Shown here: positions 28,003 to 36,647 of the stretch, in pieces
Layout: every line of letters starts with the position of its first letter
Position numbering within the stretch: position 1 is the first letter of the stretch
Source: Ruegeria aquimaris
GTDB taxonomy: Bacteria > Pseudomonadota > Alphaproteobacteria > Rhodobacterales > Rhodobacteraceae
DNA length: 64,000 bases
NCBI RefSeq assembly: GCF_025751555.1
Contig: NZ_JAOWLB010000011.1
Location: 1-64,000 of the forward strand
Direction of reading: 5' to 3'
The notes under the pieces: model-generated
Seen by the model: only the letters and a program-made list of their open reading frames with translations
The model's database searches: none
What the model was told of the DNA's origin: nothing
Position numbers and translations under genes: made by a program

Positions 28003-29214
28003 ATGAGCCATATCGTTGTGATCGGTGCAGGACAGGCAGGGGTGTCTCTGGTCGCGCGGCTGCGCAAGGACGGGTTTGCGGGCGAGATCACCCTGATCGG
28101 CGCCGAACCTGTGCCGCCCTATCAGCGCCCGCCACTCAGCAAGGCCTATTTGCTGGGCGAGATGGAGAAAGAGCGGCTGTTCCTGCGGCCCGAGAGTTTC
28201 TATGTCGAACAGAACATCACCCTGCGCCTGGGCGCACAGGTGAGCGCCATCGACCCGGCGGCCAAGACCGTTTCTCTGGGCGACGAGACCATCGCCTATG
28301 ACCAATTGGCACTGACCACCGGATCGACGCCACGCCGCCTGCCCGCTGCCATCGGCGGTGATCTGGTGGGGGTGCATGTGGTGCGCGATTTGGCCGATAT
28401 CGACGCAATGGCGCCTTCGGTGACCGAAGGCGCCCGCGCCCTGATCGTGGGCGGCGGGTATATCGGCCTTGAGGCTGCCGCTGTGTGTTCCAAACGCGGG
28501 GTCAAGGTTACACTGGTCGAAATGGCCGACCGCATCCTGCAACGGGTGGCGGCACCCGAAACCAGCGCCTATTTCCGCGCGCTTCATACCAGCCACGGAG
28601 TCGATATCCGCGAGGGTGTGGGCCTGACCCGGCTGACCGGAGCGCAAGGCCGCGTGTCCGGCGCCGTGCTGACCGATGGCGGCGAACTGCCGGTTGATTT
28701 TGTCGTCGTCGGCGTCGGCATCGCACCGGCTACCGCACTGGCCGAGGCTGCGGGTCTGGCGCTGGAAAACGGCATCCGCACCGATGGGCAAGGCCGCACA
28801 TCGGATCCGTCGATCTGGGCGGCGGGCGATTGCGCCTCGTTCCCCTACAAGGGCGGGCGCATCCGGCTGGAAAGCGTGCCAAACGCCATCGACCAGGCCG
28901 AAATGGTGGCGCAGAACATGCTAGGCGCGGGCAAGGATTATGTGGCGCAGCCGTGGTTCTGGTCTGACCAGTATGACGTCAAGCTGCAAATCGCCGGGCT
29001 GAACACGGGCTATGACCGGGTGGTGACCCGCCCGGGCGAGGGGCAGACCGTGTCTTTCTGGTACTATACCGGTGATCAGCTGGTGGCGGTTGATGCCATG
29101 AATGACCCGCGCGCCTATATGGTAGGCAAGCGGCTGATCGACAGCGGCAAGACCGCCGATCCGGCCATCGTTGCCGACCCGTCAGCGGATCTGAAACCGC
29201 TGCTCAAGGCGTGA
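28003..29214 (+). CDS. FAD-dependent ferredoxin/rubredoxin reductase
   Basis: A 403-residue pyridine nucleotide-disulfide type oxidoreductase of the ferredoxin NAD+ reductase group (as in P450 and dioxygenase systems). The FAD site is HIVVIGAGQAGVSLVARLR, the NAD(P)H site ARALIVGGGYIGLEAAAV, and the second FAD motif SIWAAGDCASFPYKG. The C-terminal reductase domain ends FWYYTGDQLVAVDAMNDPRAYMVGKRLI. The ATG at 28003 is used since MSHIVVIGAG opens the FAD fold. No ferredoxin or oxygenase lies beside it, so its partner is elsewhere. Confidence 0.9.
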   Translation: MSHIVVIGAGQAGVSLVARLRKDGFAGEITLIGAEPVPPYQRPPLSKAYLLGEMEKERLFLRPESFYVEQNITLRLGAQVSAIDPAAKTVSLGDETIAYDQLALTTGSTPRRLPAAIGGDLVGVHVVRDLADIDAMAPSVTEGARALIVGGGYIGLEAAAVCSKRGVKVTLVEMADRILQRVAAPETSAYFRALHTSHGVDIREGVGLTRLTGAQGRVSGAVLTDGGELPVDFVVVGVGIAPATALAEAAGLALENGIRTDGQGRTSDPSIWAAGDCASFPYKGGRIRLESVPNAIDQAEMVAQNMLGAGKDYVAQPWFWSDQYDVKLQIAGLNTGYDRVVTRPGEGQTVSFWYYTGDQLVAVDAMNDPRAYMVGKRLIDSGKTADPAIVADPSADLKPLLKA

Positions 29215-29771
29215 GGATTATCGCGGGCGCATTCCGGGGCCGGGCGCTGGCCTCGGTCGGCAAGGGCGATGCGGGAGCGCATCTGCGCCCCACCACCGAC
29301 CGCGTCCGCGAAAGCCTGTTCAACGTGCTCACCCATCTCGATGTGATCGAGGGCGCGCAGGTGCTCGACCTTTTTGCCGGTACCGGCGCGCTGGGGCTCG
29401 AGGCCCTGTCGCGCGGTGCATCCCATGTCACATTCGTCGATGACGGGCGGGTGGCCCAGGGGCTGATCACTAAGAATATCGACCTGACGCGCAGCAGCGG
29501 TCAAACCACGCTGATCCGCCGTGACGCCACGCGGCTTGGAACCAATCCCGGCGCGCCCTGCGGCCTGATCTTTGTTGACCCGCCCTATGGCAAGGGGATG
29601 GGCGCGCGCGCCCTTGCGGCTGCTCTGGAAGGCGGCTGGGTGGCCGATGACGCCCTGATCGTGTGGGAGGAAAGCGCGCCCATGGCCGCGCCCGAGGGGT
29701 TCACCCTTCATGATACCCGCAAGTATGGCGATACCCATATATCCCTGATGTGGCGGGATGTTTCAGGGTGA
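29211..29771 (+). CDS. rsmD: 16S rRNA (guanine(966)-N(2))-methyltransferase
   Basis: A 186-residue methyltransferase. It begins MRIIAGAFRGRALA, the usual RsmD start, with the conserved LRPTTDRVRESLFNVL, the SAM-binding VLDLFAGTGALGLEALSRGA and the catalytic DPPYGKG. It methylates N2 of G966 in 16S rRNA. The start is a GTG overlapping the stop of the reductase gene (GTGA), so expression is coupled to it. Confidence 0.93.
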   Translation: MRIIAGAFRGRALASVGKGDAGAHLRPTTDRVRESLFNVLTHLDVIEGAQVLDLFAGTGALGLEALSRGASHVTFVDDGRVAQGLITKNIDLTRSSGQTTLIRRDATRLGTNPGAPCGLIFVDPPYGKGMGARALAAALEGGWVADDALIVWEESAPMAAPEGFTLHDTRKYGDTHISLMWRDVSG

Positions 29772-29858
29772 AACAGGGTCGGCATGCCGCCGCTTGCCAC
29801 TGGTTTGCCCCGACATCCAGGCCGCGTTAGACCTCGTTTGGGTAACCCGGAGCACCTC

Positions 29859-30506
29859 ATGCGACATGAACTGGTGATATTCGATTGTGATGGGGTTCTG
29901 GTGGATAGCGAGCCGGCGTCGAACCGGATAATGGCGGAAAACCTGACGCGGCATGGGCTGCCGCTGACCGCGGAACAGTCGATGGAACTGTTCGTTGGCT
30001 GTTCCATGGCCGGGGTAAGGGAAAAGGCGATCAGCTTGGGTGCAGAGCTGCCACATGATTGGGTAGAGCAGGTCTATTCCGAGGAATACGCCTGTCTTCG
30101 AAAGGGTGTGCCGCTGGTGTCCGGTATCCCGGAACTGCTGAAAAGGTTGGATACCGCTGGCATCAGGTGTTGCGTGGCCTCCAACGGCAGCGAAGACAAG
30201 ATGCTCATCACGCTGGGCCAAAACGGGTTGTGGGAGCGGTTCCATCCCAACGCCATGTTTTCAGCGCATGAACTTGGTTTTTCCAAGCCGGATCCGGGTC
30301 TGTTTCAGGCCGCTGCCAGACAATTTCAGGTGGAGGCAAGGGATTGCGTGGTGATCGAGGACAGCACCAGCGGTGTGACCGCCGCAATTCGGGCTGGAAT
30401 GCGCTGCCTTGGCTATGCCGCCCACGACGACGGCGCGCGGCTGCGCGAACTCGGGGCCGAGGTGTTTCACGAAATGGCCGAGGTTCCGGCGCTGCTGGGA
30501 CTCTGA
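29859..30506 (+). CDS. HAD family phosphatase
   Basis: A 215-residue HAD subfamily IA hydrolase. Motif I is VIFDCDGVLVDSEP, motif II CVASNG, motif III the Lys in GFSKPDP, and motif IV VIEDSTSGVTAA. A four-helix cap (LVGCSMAGVREKAI region) resembles beta-phosphoglucomutase and YieH/GPH-like enzymes. The ATG at 29859 is chosen because MRHELVIFDCD is the normal start; a longer frame lacks similarity. The substrate is probably a small phosphorylated sugar. Confidence 0.88.
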   Translation: MRHELVIFDCDGVLVDSEPASNRIMAENLTRHGLPLTAEQSMELFVGCSMAGVREKAISLGAELPHDWVEQVYSEEYACLRKGVPLVSGIPELLKRLDTAGIRCCVASNGSEDKMLITLGQNGLWERFHPNAMFSAHELGFSKPDPGLFQAAARQFQVEARDCVVIEDSTSGVTAAIRAGMRCLGYAAHDDGARLRELGAEVFHEMAEVPALLGL

Positions 30507-30578
30507 CCGGCCCGCGCGCGCACCCTTCCAGCGGCTTCGCGCCTTGTCTTTTCTCTTGCTACAAATATCCCGGGGGGT

Positions 30579-30596
30579 CCGGGGGCTGGCCCCCGG
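30579..30596. terminator. GC-rich hairpin between convergent genes
   Basis: CCGGGGGC (30579-30586) pairs with GCCCCCGG (30589-30596) over two bases, preceded by ACAAATATCCCGGGGGG. It lies between the HAD gene and convergent map. Similar AAATATCCCGGGG-plus-hairpin units are common between genes in Rhodobacteraceae, so it may be both a terminator and a dispersed intergenic repeat. Confidence 0.45.
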
Positions 30597-30607
30597 TTCC
30601 GCCCTGG

Positions 30608-31417
30608 TCAGGCGTAGGTCGGATGGAACTTGCCGCCCGGCGACAGGGTAAAGATCTCGACCCCGTTCGCCGTCACGCCCACCGAATGCTCGAACTGCGC
30701 CGACAGCGACTTGTCGCGAGTGACCGCAGTCCAGTCATCGGCCAACGTCTTGGTCTCGGGACGGCCCAGGTTCACCATCGGCTCGATGGTGAAGAACATG
30801 CCTTCCTCGAGCATCGCGCCGGTGCCGGGGCGGCCGTAATGCAGCACGTTGGGCGGCGCGTGAAACACCTGGCCCAGCCCGTGACCGCAGAAATCGCGTA
30901 CCACCGACATGCGATGCGCTTCGACATAGGCCTGGATCGCATGGCCGATATCGCCAAAGGTGTTGCCGGGCTTGACCATCTCGATGCCCTTGAACAGGGC
31001 GTCATGGGTAACCTGGATCAGCCGTTCGGCCTTGCGCGGCAGCTTGCCCGCCACATACATCCGGCTGGTATCGCCGAACCAGCCATCGACGATCACGGTC
31101 ACGTCGATGTTCAGGATGTCACCATCATTCAGCCGCTTGTCGCCGGGAATTCCGTGGCAAACCACATGGTTGACCGAGATGCAGCTGGCGTGCTGATAGC
31201 CCTTGTACCCGATGGTTGCCGATTTTGCACCTGCGGCCTCCACCATCTCGGTTATGAGGCGGTCGATCTCGCCCGTGGTCTGGCCGGGAAAGACATGTTC
31301 CGCGATATCGTCCAGGATGCGCGCCGCTACCGCGCCTGCGGCGTGCATGCCGGCAAAGTCCGCGGGTTCGTAGATGCGGATGCCATCCTTGGTCAGGCGG
31401 CCACGATGTTCTTTCAT
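30608..31417 (-). CDS. map: Methionine aminopeptidase, type I
   Basis: A 269-residue M24A peptidase that removes the N-terminal methionine from new proteins. Metal ligands are visible in NIDVTVIVDGWFGDTSRMY (two Asp), GHGLGQVFHAPPN (His), FFTIEPMV (Glu) and SAQFEHSVGV (Glu). The substrate-positioning His is in VNHVVCHGIPG. ATG 31417 is preferred; an upstream extension is basic and unlike the family. sfsA lies upstream in the same direction, the neighbour commonly seen in this group. Confidence 0.95.
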   Translation of the reverse strand: MKEHRGRLTKDGIRIYEPADFAGMHAAGAVAARILDDIAEHVFPGQTTGEIDRLITEMVEAAGAKSATIGYKGYQHASCISVNHVVCHGIPGDKRLNDGDILNIDVTVIVDGWFGDTSRMYVAGKLPRKAERLIQVTHDALFKGIEMVKPGNTFGDIGHAIQAYVEAHRMSVVRDFCGHGLGQVFHAPPNVLHYGRPGTGAMLEEGMFFTIEPMVNLGRPETKTLADDWTAVTRDKSLSAQFEHSVGVTANGVEIFTLSPGGKFHPTYA

Positions 31418-31502
31418 CGGTGCGGGGCTCCATTTGTTGCGCGCGGACCCTTGTTTACGCTGCTTGCGCAGAAAGTGCCAGAGGGCGCAGGGTCGCAATA
31501 TG

Positions 31503-32195
31503 TCAAAGCATATCGGCGATTTCGACCCCTTCTGGTGAGATATGGGTGGTAAGGATCAGATTTTCCACACCCCGAGCATGGGCCGTATCGAAGGCGCGTG
31601 CATAGGTCGGGTCGATATCGGCGGCCAGTGCGAACCGGTCGCAATCGGTGCGCTGCACCAGATACAGCATGATCGCGCGGTGCCCTTGCTGTGCCATCAT
31701 GGTCAGCTCTGCCAGATGCTTGGCGCCGCGCGCCGTGACGCTGTCGGGAAATTCGGCCAGGCCGGGCTTGCGCGAGAGGGTTACGCTTTTGACTTCGACA
31801 TAAGCGTCGGGCAGGTCGGGGCCGGACAAGAGAAAGTCGATGCGGCTGTTTGTACCGTATTTGACCTCGGAATTGACCGTTTTGTACATGGCCAGAGCGG
31901 GCAATGTTCCGTTTTGTAACACCTCGCGCAGCGCGCGATTGGGCACAGAAGTGTCGACGCCGGTAAAATTCCCGTCCTCGTGATCGACCAGCCGCCAGCC
32001 GAATTTCAGCTTTTTCTTCGGGTCGTCGTTGGGCTCCAGCCAGATTTTCATACCCGGTTCGGCCAGGCCCAACATGGAGCCGGGATTGGCGCAATGGGCG
32101 GTCACTTCGCGCCCGTCCTCCAGCCGGCAATCGGCCAGAAAGCGTTTGTAGCGGCGGATCAGGCGGGCGGGGACAAGCGGGGTCGCAAACTGCAT
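31503..32195 (-). CDS. sfsA: Sugar fermentation stimulation protein A
   Basis: A 230-residue SfsA protein. MQFATPLVPARLIRRYKRFLADC aligns with the E. coli start MEFSPPLQRATLIQRYKRF, so I start at 32195 rather than at the in-frame ATG 12 bases upstream. Other conserved parts are TAHCANPGSMLGL, YVEVKSVTLSR and FPDSVTARGAKHLAEL. SfsA has a nuclease-like fold and binds DNA non-specifically; its role is unclear. It is followed in the same direction by map, 85 bases away. Confidence 0.93.
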   Translation of the reverse strand: MQFATPLVPARLIRRYKRFLADCRLEDGREVTAHCANPGSMLGLAEPGMKIWLEPNDDPKKKLKFGWRLVDHEDGNFTGVDTSVPNRALREVLQNGTLPALAMYKTVNSEVKYGTNSRIDFLLSGPDLPDAYVEVKSVTLSRKPGLAEFPDSVTARGAKHLAELTMMAQQGHRAIMLYLVQRTDCDRFALAADIDPTYARAFDTAHARGVENLILTTHISPEGVEIADML

Positions 32196-32234
32196 GACCC
32201 CTCGCATATCGCAGCCCCGCCCGGTTGCAAAGGG

Positions 32235-32990
32235 TCAGGCCACGCCCGCCATCACCCCGCCATCGACATCCCAGATCGCGCCGGTGACCCAGGCGGTATT
32301 GTCCGACAGCAGATGCTGAATGGTGGCTGCCACATCTGCCGGTCGGCCGACACGCCCAATGGGGTGAAAGCCGTCGAAGCCACCGGTCAGCGTTGCCTCG
32401 ATCTGTTCCGGCTCGATGAAGGCGCCATAGATCGGCGTGATCACCACAGCCGGAGAGACCGCGTTCACCCGAATGCCATGCGGCGCCAGTTCCATCGCCA
32501 GATGCTGGGTCAACGCGTGCAGACCGGCCTTGGCCATGGAATAGGCCGAGGAAGGCGTGGCGCGCACGGCCTGTTTGGCCCACATCGAGCCAATGTTCAC
32601 GATCGCGCCGCCGCCATGGGCCACCATGTTGCGCGCCACCGCCTGGGTCAGCAGAAATGTGGCCCGGTTCAGGCTCATGTAGCGGTCATAGTCGGCGGCC
32701 TCATGCTCCAGAAAGGGTTTCGGTGCAAAGACACCGGCGGCGTTGACCAGACCGTGAATATGACGGGTTTCGGTTTCGATGCGGGCGATCAATGCCTCGA
32801 CAGCGGCGGTGTCGGTCAGATCGGTGCGGATGATATCCGCCAGCGCGCCAAGCTTGGCCTTGGCCGCGTCGAGCTTGGCCGCCGAGGATCCGACCAGCGT
32901 GACATGGCCGCCTTGGGCCACGATGCGGTGGGCGGTTTCCAGGCCCATGCCGCTGGTGCCGCCGATGATCAGGGTGGTTTTGTTGGTCAT
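32235..32990 (-). CDS. SDR family oxidoreductase
   Basis: A 251-residue classical short-chain dehydrogenase. The cofactor site is LIIGGTSGMGLETA, the NAG motif appears as LVNAAGVFAPKPF, the active-site Ser is in NIGSMWAK, and Tyr-Lys in SAYSMAKAGLH. The C-terminus VTGAIWDVDGGVMAG is typical. It is divergent from a TetR regulator, and two similar operators lie between them, so it is probably repressed by that protein and induced by an unknown, perhaps electrophilic, compound. The substrate is unknown. Confidence 0.92.
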   Translation of the reverse strand: MTNKTTLIIGGTSGMGLETAHRIVAQGGHVTLVGSSAAKLDAAKAKLGALADIIRTDLTDTAAVEALIARIETETRHIHGLVNAAGVFAPKPFLEHEAADYDRYMSLNRATFLLTQAVARNMVAHGGGAIVNIGSMWAKQAVRATPSSAYSMAKAGLHALTQHLAMELAPHGIRVNAVSPAVVITPIYGAFIEPEQIEATLTGGFDGFHPIGRVGRPADVAATIQHLLSDNTAWVTGAIWDVDGGVMAGVA

Positions 32991-33000
32991 GAGATGATTC

Positions 33001-33024
33001 CCTATCTACTGATAGGTAGGTAAA
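33001..33024. promoter_or_regulatory. TetR operator copy 1
   Basis: CCTATC-TACT-GATAGG (33001-33016) is a perfect six-base inverted repeat, followed by TAGGTAAA. It sits next to the SDR start codon in the SDR/TetR gap and shares the outer sequence CCTATCT...ATAGGTAGGTAAA with the second copy at 33052. Confidence 0.55.
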
Positions 33025-33051
33025 TTGACATTGGCACAGGCAATTGCAACC

Positions 33052-33071
33052 CCTATCTATAGGTAGGTAAA
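33052..33071. promoter_or_regulatory. TetR operator copy 2
   Basis: CCTAT-CT-ATAGG (33052-33063) with the trailing TAGGTAAA repeats the first operator with four bases (ACTG) missing in the centre. It lies 28 bases before the TetR start, consistent with autoregulation as well as control of the divergent SDR gene. Confidence 0.55.
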
Positions 33072-33099
33072 AATATTCCGATCACGAAAGCGCGAGCAG

Positions 33100-33648
33100 A
33101 TGAGCCAACCCGACACGGTGACCCGCATTCTGGACAGTGCCGAGCGACTGGCGCGGCAGGGCGGCTATAACGCCTTCAGCTTTCGCCAGATCGCCGCCGA
33201 AATCGGCGTGAAGCCGGCCAGCATCCACTATCACTTTGCCACCAAGGAGGATCTGGGCGCCGCTCTGGCGGAACGCTATGCCGACAGGTTCCTCAAGGCG
33301 CTGGGCGACCCCGAGGAAGGCGACCCGCCGCAATTGCTGCTGCGCTATATCGACGCCTATCGCGCGGCGCTGGTCACGGACGAACTGATGTGTCTGTGCG
33401 GCATGTTCGGGGCCGAGATCGGGTCCTTACCGGAGGTGGTGGCGCGGCAGACGCGCGGGTTCTTTGAGCGCAATCTGGTATGGCTGGGCCGGGTTTTTGC
33501 CCGCGCGAACAGGGCCGAGCCCGACAACTGCGCCGCGCGGACCATCGCCACGCTCGAAGGTGGGATGATCCTGGCGCGTGCCATGGGGGACATGGCGCTG
33601 TTCGACAAAAGTGTTCGCGCACTGAGCGCGGAAATGCCGGTGGCGTGA
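33100..33648 (+). CDS. TetR/AcrR family regulator
   Basis: A 182-residue one-component repressor. The helix-turn-helix is in ILDSAERLARQGGYNAFSFRQIAAEIGVKPASIHYHFATKEDL (residues 10-55). The C-terminal ligand domain contains Cys in DELMCLCGMFG, a TetR_C-type region. It probably represses the divergent SDR gene and itself through the two related operators in the 109-base gap. The ligand cannot be read from the sequence. Confidence 0.92.
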   Translation: MSQPDTVTRILDSAERLARQGGYNAFSFRQIAAEIGVKPASIHYHFATKEDLGAALAERYADRFLKALGDPEEGDPPQLLLRYIDAYRAALVTDELMCLCGMFGAEIGSLPEVVARQTRGFFERNLVWLGRVFARANRAEPDNCAARTIATLEGGMILARAMGDMALFDKSVRALSAEMPVA

Positions 33649-33715
33649 CGCTGCTCTCTTGCAGGCGGGCACAGGACCGATATTTTTGGATCAGACTTCA
33701 GGGAAGGGGCCCATC

Positions 33716-34438
33716 ATGCCAAACCCAACTGCCGCCATGCTGGTCATCGGGGACGAGATCCTGTCGGGCCGCACCCGCGACGCCAACATGTACCATCTGG
33801 CCGGAGAACTGACCAAGCACGGGATCGACCTGAAAGAGGTGCGCGTCGTCAGCGACGACGCCCCCGCCATCGAGGCGTCGGTCAGGGCCCTGTCCGACGG
33901 GTTCGATCATGTTTTTACCAGCGGTGGCATCGGACCCACCCATGACGACATCACCGCCGATTGCATCGCGCGGGCCTTTGGCGACCATATCGACATCCGC
34001 GCCGATGCGCGCGCCCTGCTTGAAGCGCATTACCAGCGCACCGGGCTGGAGTTGAACGCCGCGCGCCTGCGCATGGCGCGCATCCCCGACAGCGCCACGC
34101 TGATCGACAACCCGGTCAGCACCGCGCCGGGGTTCACCATCCGCAACGTGCATGTGATGGCGGGTGTGCCCAGCGTGTTCCAGGCGATGGTCGCCAGTGT
34201 CCTGCCGACGCTGACCGGTGGCGAGCCGCTGTTGTCGCAGACCCTGCGCATCGACCGGGGAGAGGGTGATATTGCCGAAACGCTGACGCAACTGGCGGCG
34301 GACTATCCGGATCTGTCCATCGGCTGTTATCCGTTCCAGATCAACGGCGCGTTTGGCGCCAACGTGGTGGTGCGCGGCACCGATGGCGCCCGGGTCGATG
34401 CCGCGGTGACCCGGCTGGCGCGGGAGACCGCGCAATGA
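33716..34438 (+). CDS. CinA N-terminal-like (MoaB/MogA domain) protein
   Basis: A 240-residue molybdopterin-binding-domain protein matching the N-terminal half of CinA (COG1058). Motifs are MLVIGDEILSGRTRDANMYHLAGEL and VFTSGGIGPTHDDITADCIARAFG, the MoCF fold. The C-terminal nicotinamide-mononucleotide amidohydrolase (PncC) domain of CinA is absent. Such stand-alone proteins may act as ADP-ribose or FAD pyrophosphatase-like enzymes. ATG 33716 is used because the conserved start MLVIGDEIL follows closely. The stop overlaps the next gene. Confidence 0.88.
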   Translation: MPNPTAAMLVIGDEILSGRTRDANMYHLAGELTKHGIDLKEVRVVSDDAPAIEASVRALSDGFDHVFTSGGIGPTHDDITADCIARAFGDHIDIRADARALLEAHYQRTGLELNAARLRMARIPDSATLIDNPVSTAPGFTIRNVHVMAGVPSVFQAMVASVLPTLTGGEPLLSQTLRIDRGEGDIAETLTQLAADYPDLSIGCYPFQINGAFGANVVVRGTDGARVDAAVTRLARETAQ

Positions 34439-35160
34439 CGCCCGACTGGTTCGCGGTGGTAGATGCCACCTGGCCCGCTGCGCGCAGTGAGACGCGCGGC
34501 AACCTGTTGCTCCGCGAGGGGCGCGGTGGCGGCAAGCGGGTCTCGGCCGCCTCGGCGCTGGGCCCGGTCAACGCAGGCGAGATCGACGCAGCCGAGGACG
34601 CGATGCGCGCCATGGGCCAGCAGCCGCTGTTCCAGTTGCGGCCGGGGGATGAGGCGCTGGATGCGGAGCTGGCGCGCCGGGGCTATGACGTTATCGACCC
34701 GGTCAATATCTATGCCATCGCCGCCGAGCAGCTGACCGATATCCCGATCCCGCGCGTGACCGTCTTTGCCCTGTGGGAACCGCTGGCCATCATGCGCGAG
34801 CTATGGGCCGAGGGTGGCATCGGCCCCGGACGGCTGGCAGTGATGGACCGGGTCACCGGGCCCAAGACCGGGTTGCTGATGCGGCATCGGGACAAGCCGG
34901 GTGGGGTGGCCTTTGTCGCGGTTCATGACGGTGTCGCCATGCTGCATGCGCTGGAGATTCCGCCGCACCAGCGTCGGCAGGGTCTGGGCCAATGGGCGAT
35001 GCGCGGCGCGGCCTTTTGGGCGATGGACAACGGTGCGCATACGCTTAGCGTGGTCTGCACCAAGGCGAACGAGGGTGCCAACGCGCTCTACCGCTCTCTG
35101 GGCATGGAGATCGTTGGAGAGTATCACTATCGCCTTTTGGAGGAGAACGAGACCGCATGA
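34435..35160 (+). CDS. GNAT family N-acetyltransferase
   Basis: A 241-residue acetyltransferase. The C-terminal half holds the acetyl-CoA site HALEIPPHQRRQGLGQWAMRGAAFWA, with the Q/RxxGxG/A-type signature, and NEGANALYRSLGMEIVGEYHYRL. The N-terminal 100 residues form a second, degenerate domain. The acceptor is unknown. It overlaps both neighbours by four bases (ATGA), placing it in a tightly coupled unit with the CinA-like and CMD genes. Confidence 0.88.
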   Translation: MTPDWFAVVDATWPAARSETRGNLLLREGRGGGKRVSAASALGPVNAGEIDAAEDAMRAMGQQPLFQLRPGDEALDAELARRGYDVIDPVNIYAIAAEQLTDIPIPRVTVFALWEPLAIMRELWAEGGIGPGRLAVMDRVTGPKTGLLMRHRDKPGGVAFVAVHDGVAMLHALEIPPHQRRQGLGQWAMRGAAFWAMDNGAHTLSVVCTKANEGANALYRSLGMEIVGEYHYRLLEENETA

Positions 35161-35729
35161 CCGACCAGACCCGCCCCACCGCGCTGGATCTGCCGATGGT
35201 GGACCCGCTGCCGCCCGAGACGCAGAAATACTTCGATATCTGTGTCGAGAAACTGGGCATGGTGCCCAATGTCCTCAAGGCGAACGCGTTCGACATTGCG
35301 AAGCTCAATGCCTTTACCGCGATGTATAACGATCTGATGCTGGCACCCAGCGGCCTGAGCAAGCTGGAGCGTGAGATGATCGCGGTTGTGGTTTCGTCGA
35401 TCAACAAGTGTTTCTACTGCCTGGTCGCGCATGGCGCTGCCGTGCGGCAGTTGTCGGGTGATCCCAAGCTGGGCGAGATGCTGGTGATGAACTATCGCGT
35501 GGCGCCTCTGGATGCGCGGCAGCGGGCGATGCTGGATTTCGCCGCCAAGATGACCACCGCCAGTGCCGAGATCGAGGAAACGCATCGCCAAGCGCTGCGC
35601 GATGTCGGGTTCAGCGACCGCGACATCTGGGACATCGCCAATGTGGCCGGGTTCTTCAACATGTCGAACCGGGTGGCCAGCGCGACGGCGATGGTGCCCA
35701 ACGACGAGTATCACGCGCAATTCCGATGA
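35157..35729 (+). CDS. Peroxidase-related (carboxymuconolactone decarboxylase family) enzyme
   Basis: A 190-residue AhpD-like protein. The redox motif is Cys-x2-Cys in INKCFYCLVAHGAAVRQL, with the upstream Glu in LEREMIAVVVSS and the His following CLVAH. This is the uncharacterised peroxidase-related (Pcal-type) group. It likely reduces peroxides or acts as a carboxymuconolactone-like enzyme. It overlaps the upstream GNAT gene and the downstream OmpA gene by four bases each. Confidence 0.88.
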   Translation: MTDQTRPTALDLPMVDPLPPETQKYFDICVEKLGMVPNVLKANAFDIAKLNAFTAMYNDLMLAPSGLSKLEREMIAVVVSSINKCFYCLVAHGAAVRQLSGDPKLGEMLVMNYRVAPLDARQRAMLDFAAKMTTASAEIEETHRQALRDVGFSDRDIWDIANVAGFFNMSNRVASATAMVPNDEYHAQFR

Positions 35730-36646
35730 TCCGCTGGCTCGCCCTCTGCGCGGCGCTTGCCGCGTTTCCGGCAACGGCGCAGGACTTTGGCCTGAGCCTG
35801 CCGCAGGGCAGCCGCCAGTTGACCGAGCGTATCCGCGTGCTCGATAGCTATGACCTGCCAACGGGGGTCTGGGCGAACGGTGTGCTGCCGGTTCAGGCGC
35901 TGGAGGGCCGGGTCGAGAAACGCAGCTGGCGGATCAGCGTCGGGTCGAAGACCACGCTTCAGATCCTGGCGCCGCTGCGCGACCAGATCCTTGAGGCGGG
36001 TTTCGATCTGCTGCTCGATTGCGCCGCGCAAACCTGTGGCGGCTTCGATTTCCGCTTTGCGACCGAGGTGATCCCCAGCCCAGACATGTATGTCGCGGTG
36101 CGGGACTATCGTTTTCTTTCGGCCATGCGGGGGGACGAGGCGCTGAGCCTGCTGGTCAGCCGCAACCCGCCTGACGCCTATGTACAGCTGATCCGGGTGT
36201 TGCCGACCGGAGCGTCGGAGGCCGAGGATGAAACCATCGCCGCGCCGGCACCGGCGCAAGGTCCGGCGCCGATAGACATGCTGGGGCGGCTTCAGACCCG
36301 GGGTCGGGTCATCCTGTCGGGTCTCGATTTCGGTACCGGGGCGGGTGCCCTGGGCGAAGGCCCGTTTGATGCGCTGGGCGAGTTGGCGCAGATTCTCGCT
36401 TCTGATACGGCCCTGCGCCTGACGCTGGTGGGGCATACCGACAATGTCGGCGGTCTGGATGCCAATATCGACCTCAGCCGCCGCCGGGCCGAGGCGGTGC
36501 GCGACCGGCTGGTCGAGCAATACGGCATCGCGCCCGACCGGCTTGAGGCGCAGGGAGCGGGGTATCTCGCGCCAATTGCAAGCAACCTCACCGCCGAGGG
36601 CCGCGATGCCAACCGCCGGGTCGAGGCTGTTCTGATGGCGCAGTAG
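35726..36646 (+). CDS. OmpA family protein
   Basis: A 306-residue envelope protein. A Sec signal (LALCAALAAFPATAQ) is followed by an N-terminal domain of unknown fold, a proline/alanine linker around residue 175 (APAPAQGPAP), and a C-terminal OmpA domain with LTLVGHTDNVGG, LSRRRAEAVRDRL and AEGRDANRRVEAVL. These are the peptidoglycan-binding residues of the OmpA/MotB fold. It probably anchors the outer membrane or a lipid structure to peptidoglycan. It is the last gene of the overlapping unit. Confidence 0.92.
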   Translation: MIRWLALCAALAAFPATAQDFGLSLPQGSRQLTERIRVLDSYDLPTGVWANGVLPVQALEGRVEKRSWRISVGSKTTLQILAPLRDQILEAGFDLLLDCAAQTCGGFDFRFATEVIPSPDMYVAVRDYRFLSAMRGDEALSLLVSRNPPDAYVQLIRVLPTGASEAEDETIAAPAPAQGPAPIDMLGRLQTRGRVILSGLDFGTGAGALGEGPFDALGELAQILASDTALRLTLVGHTDNVGGLDANIDLSRRRAEAVRDRLVEQYGIAPDRLEAQGAGYLAPIASNLTAEGRDANRRVEAVLMAQ

Positions 36647-36647
36647 G

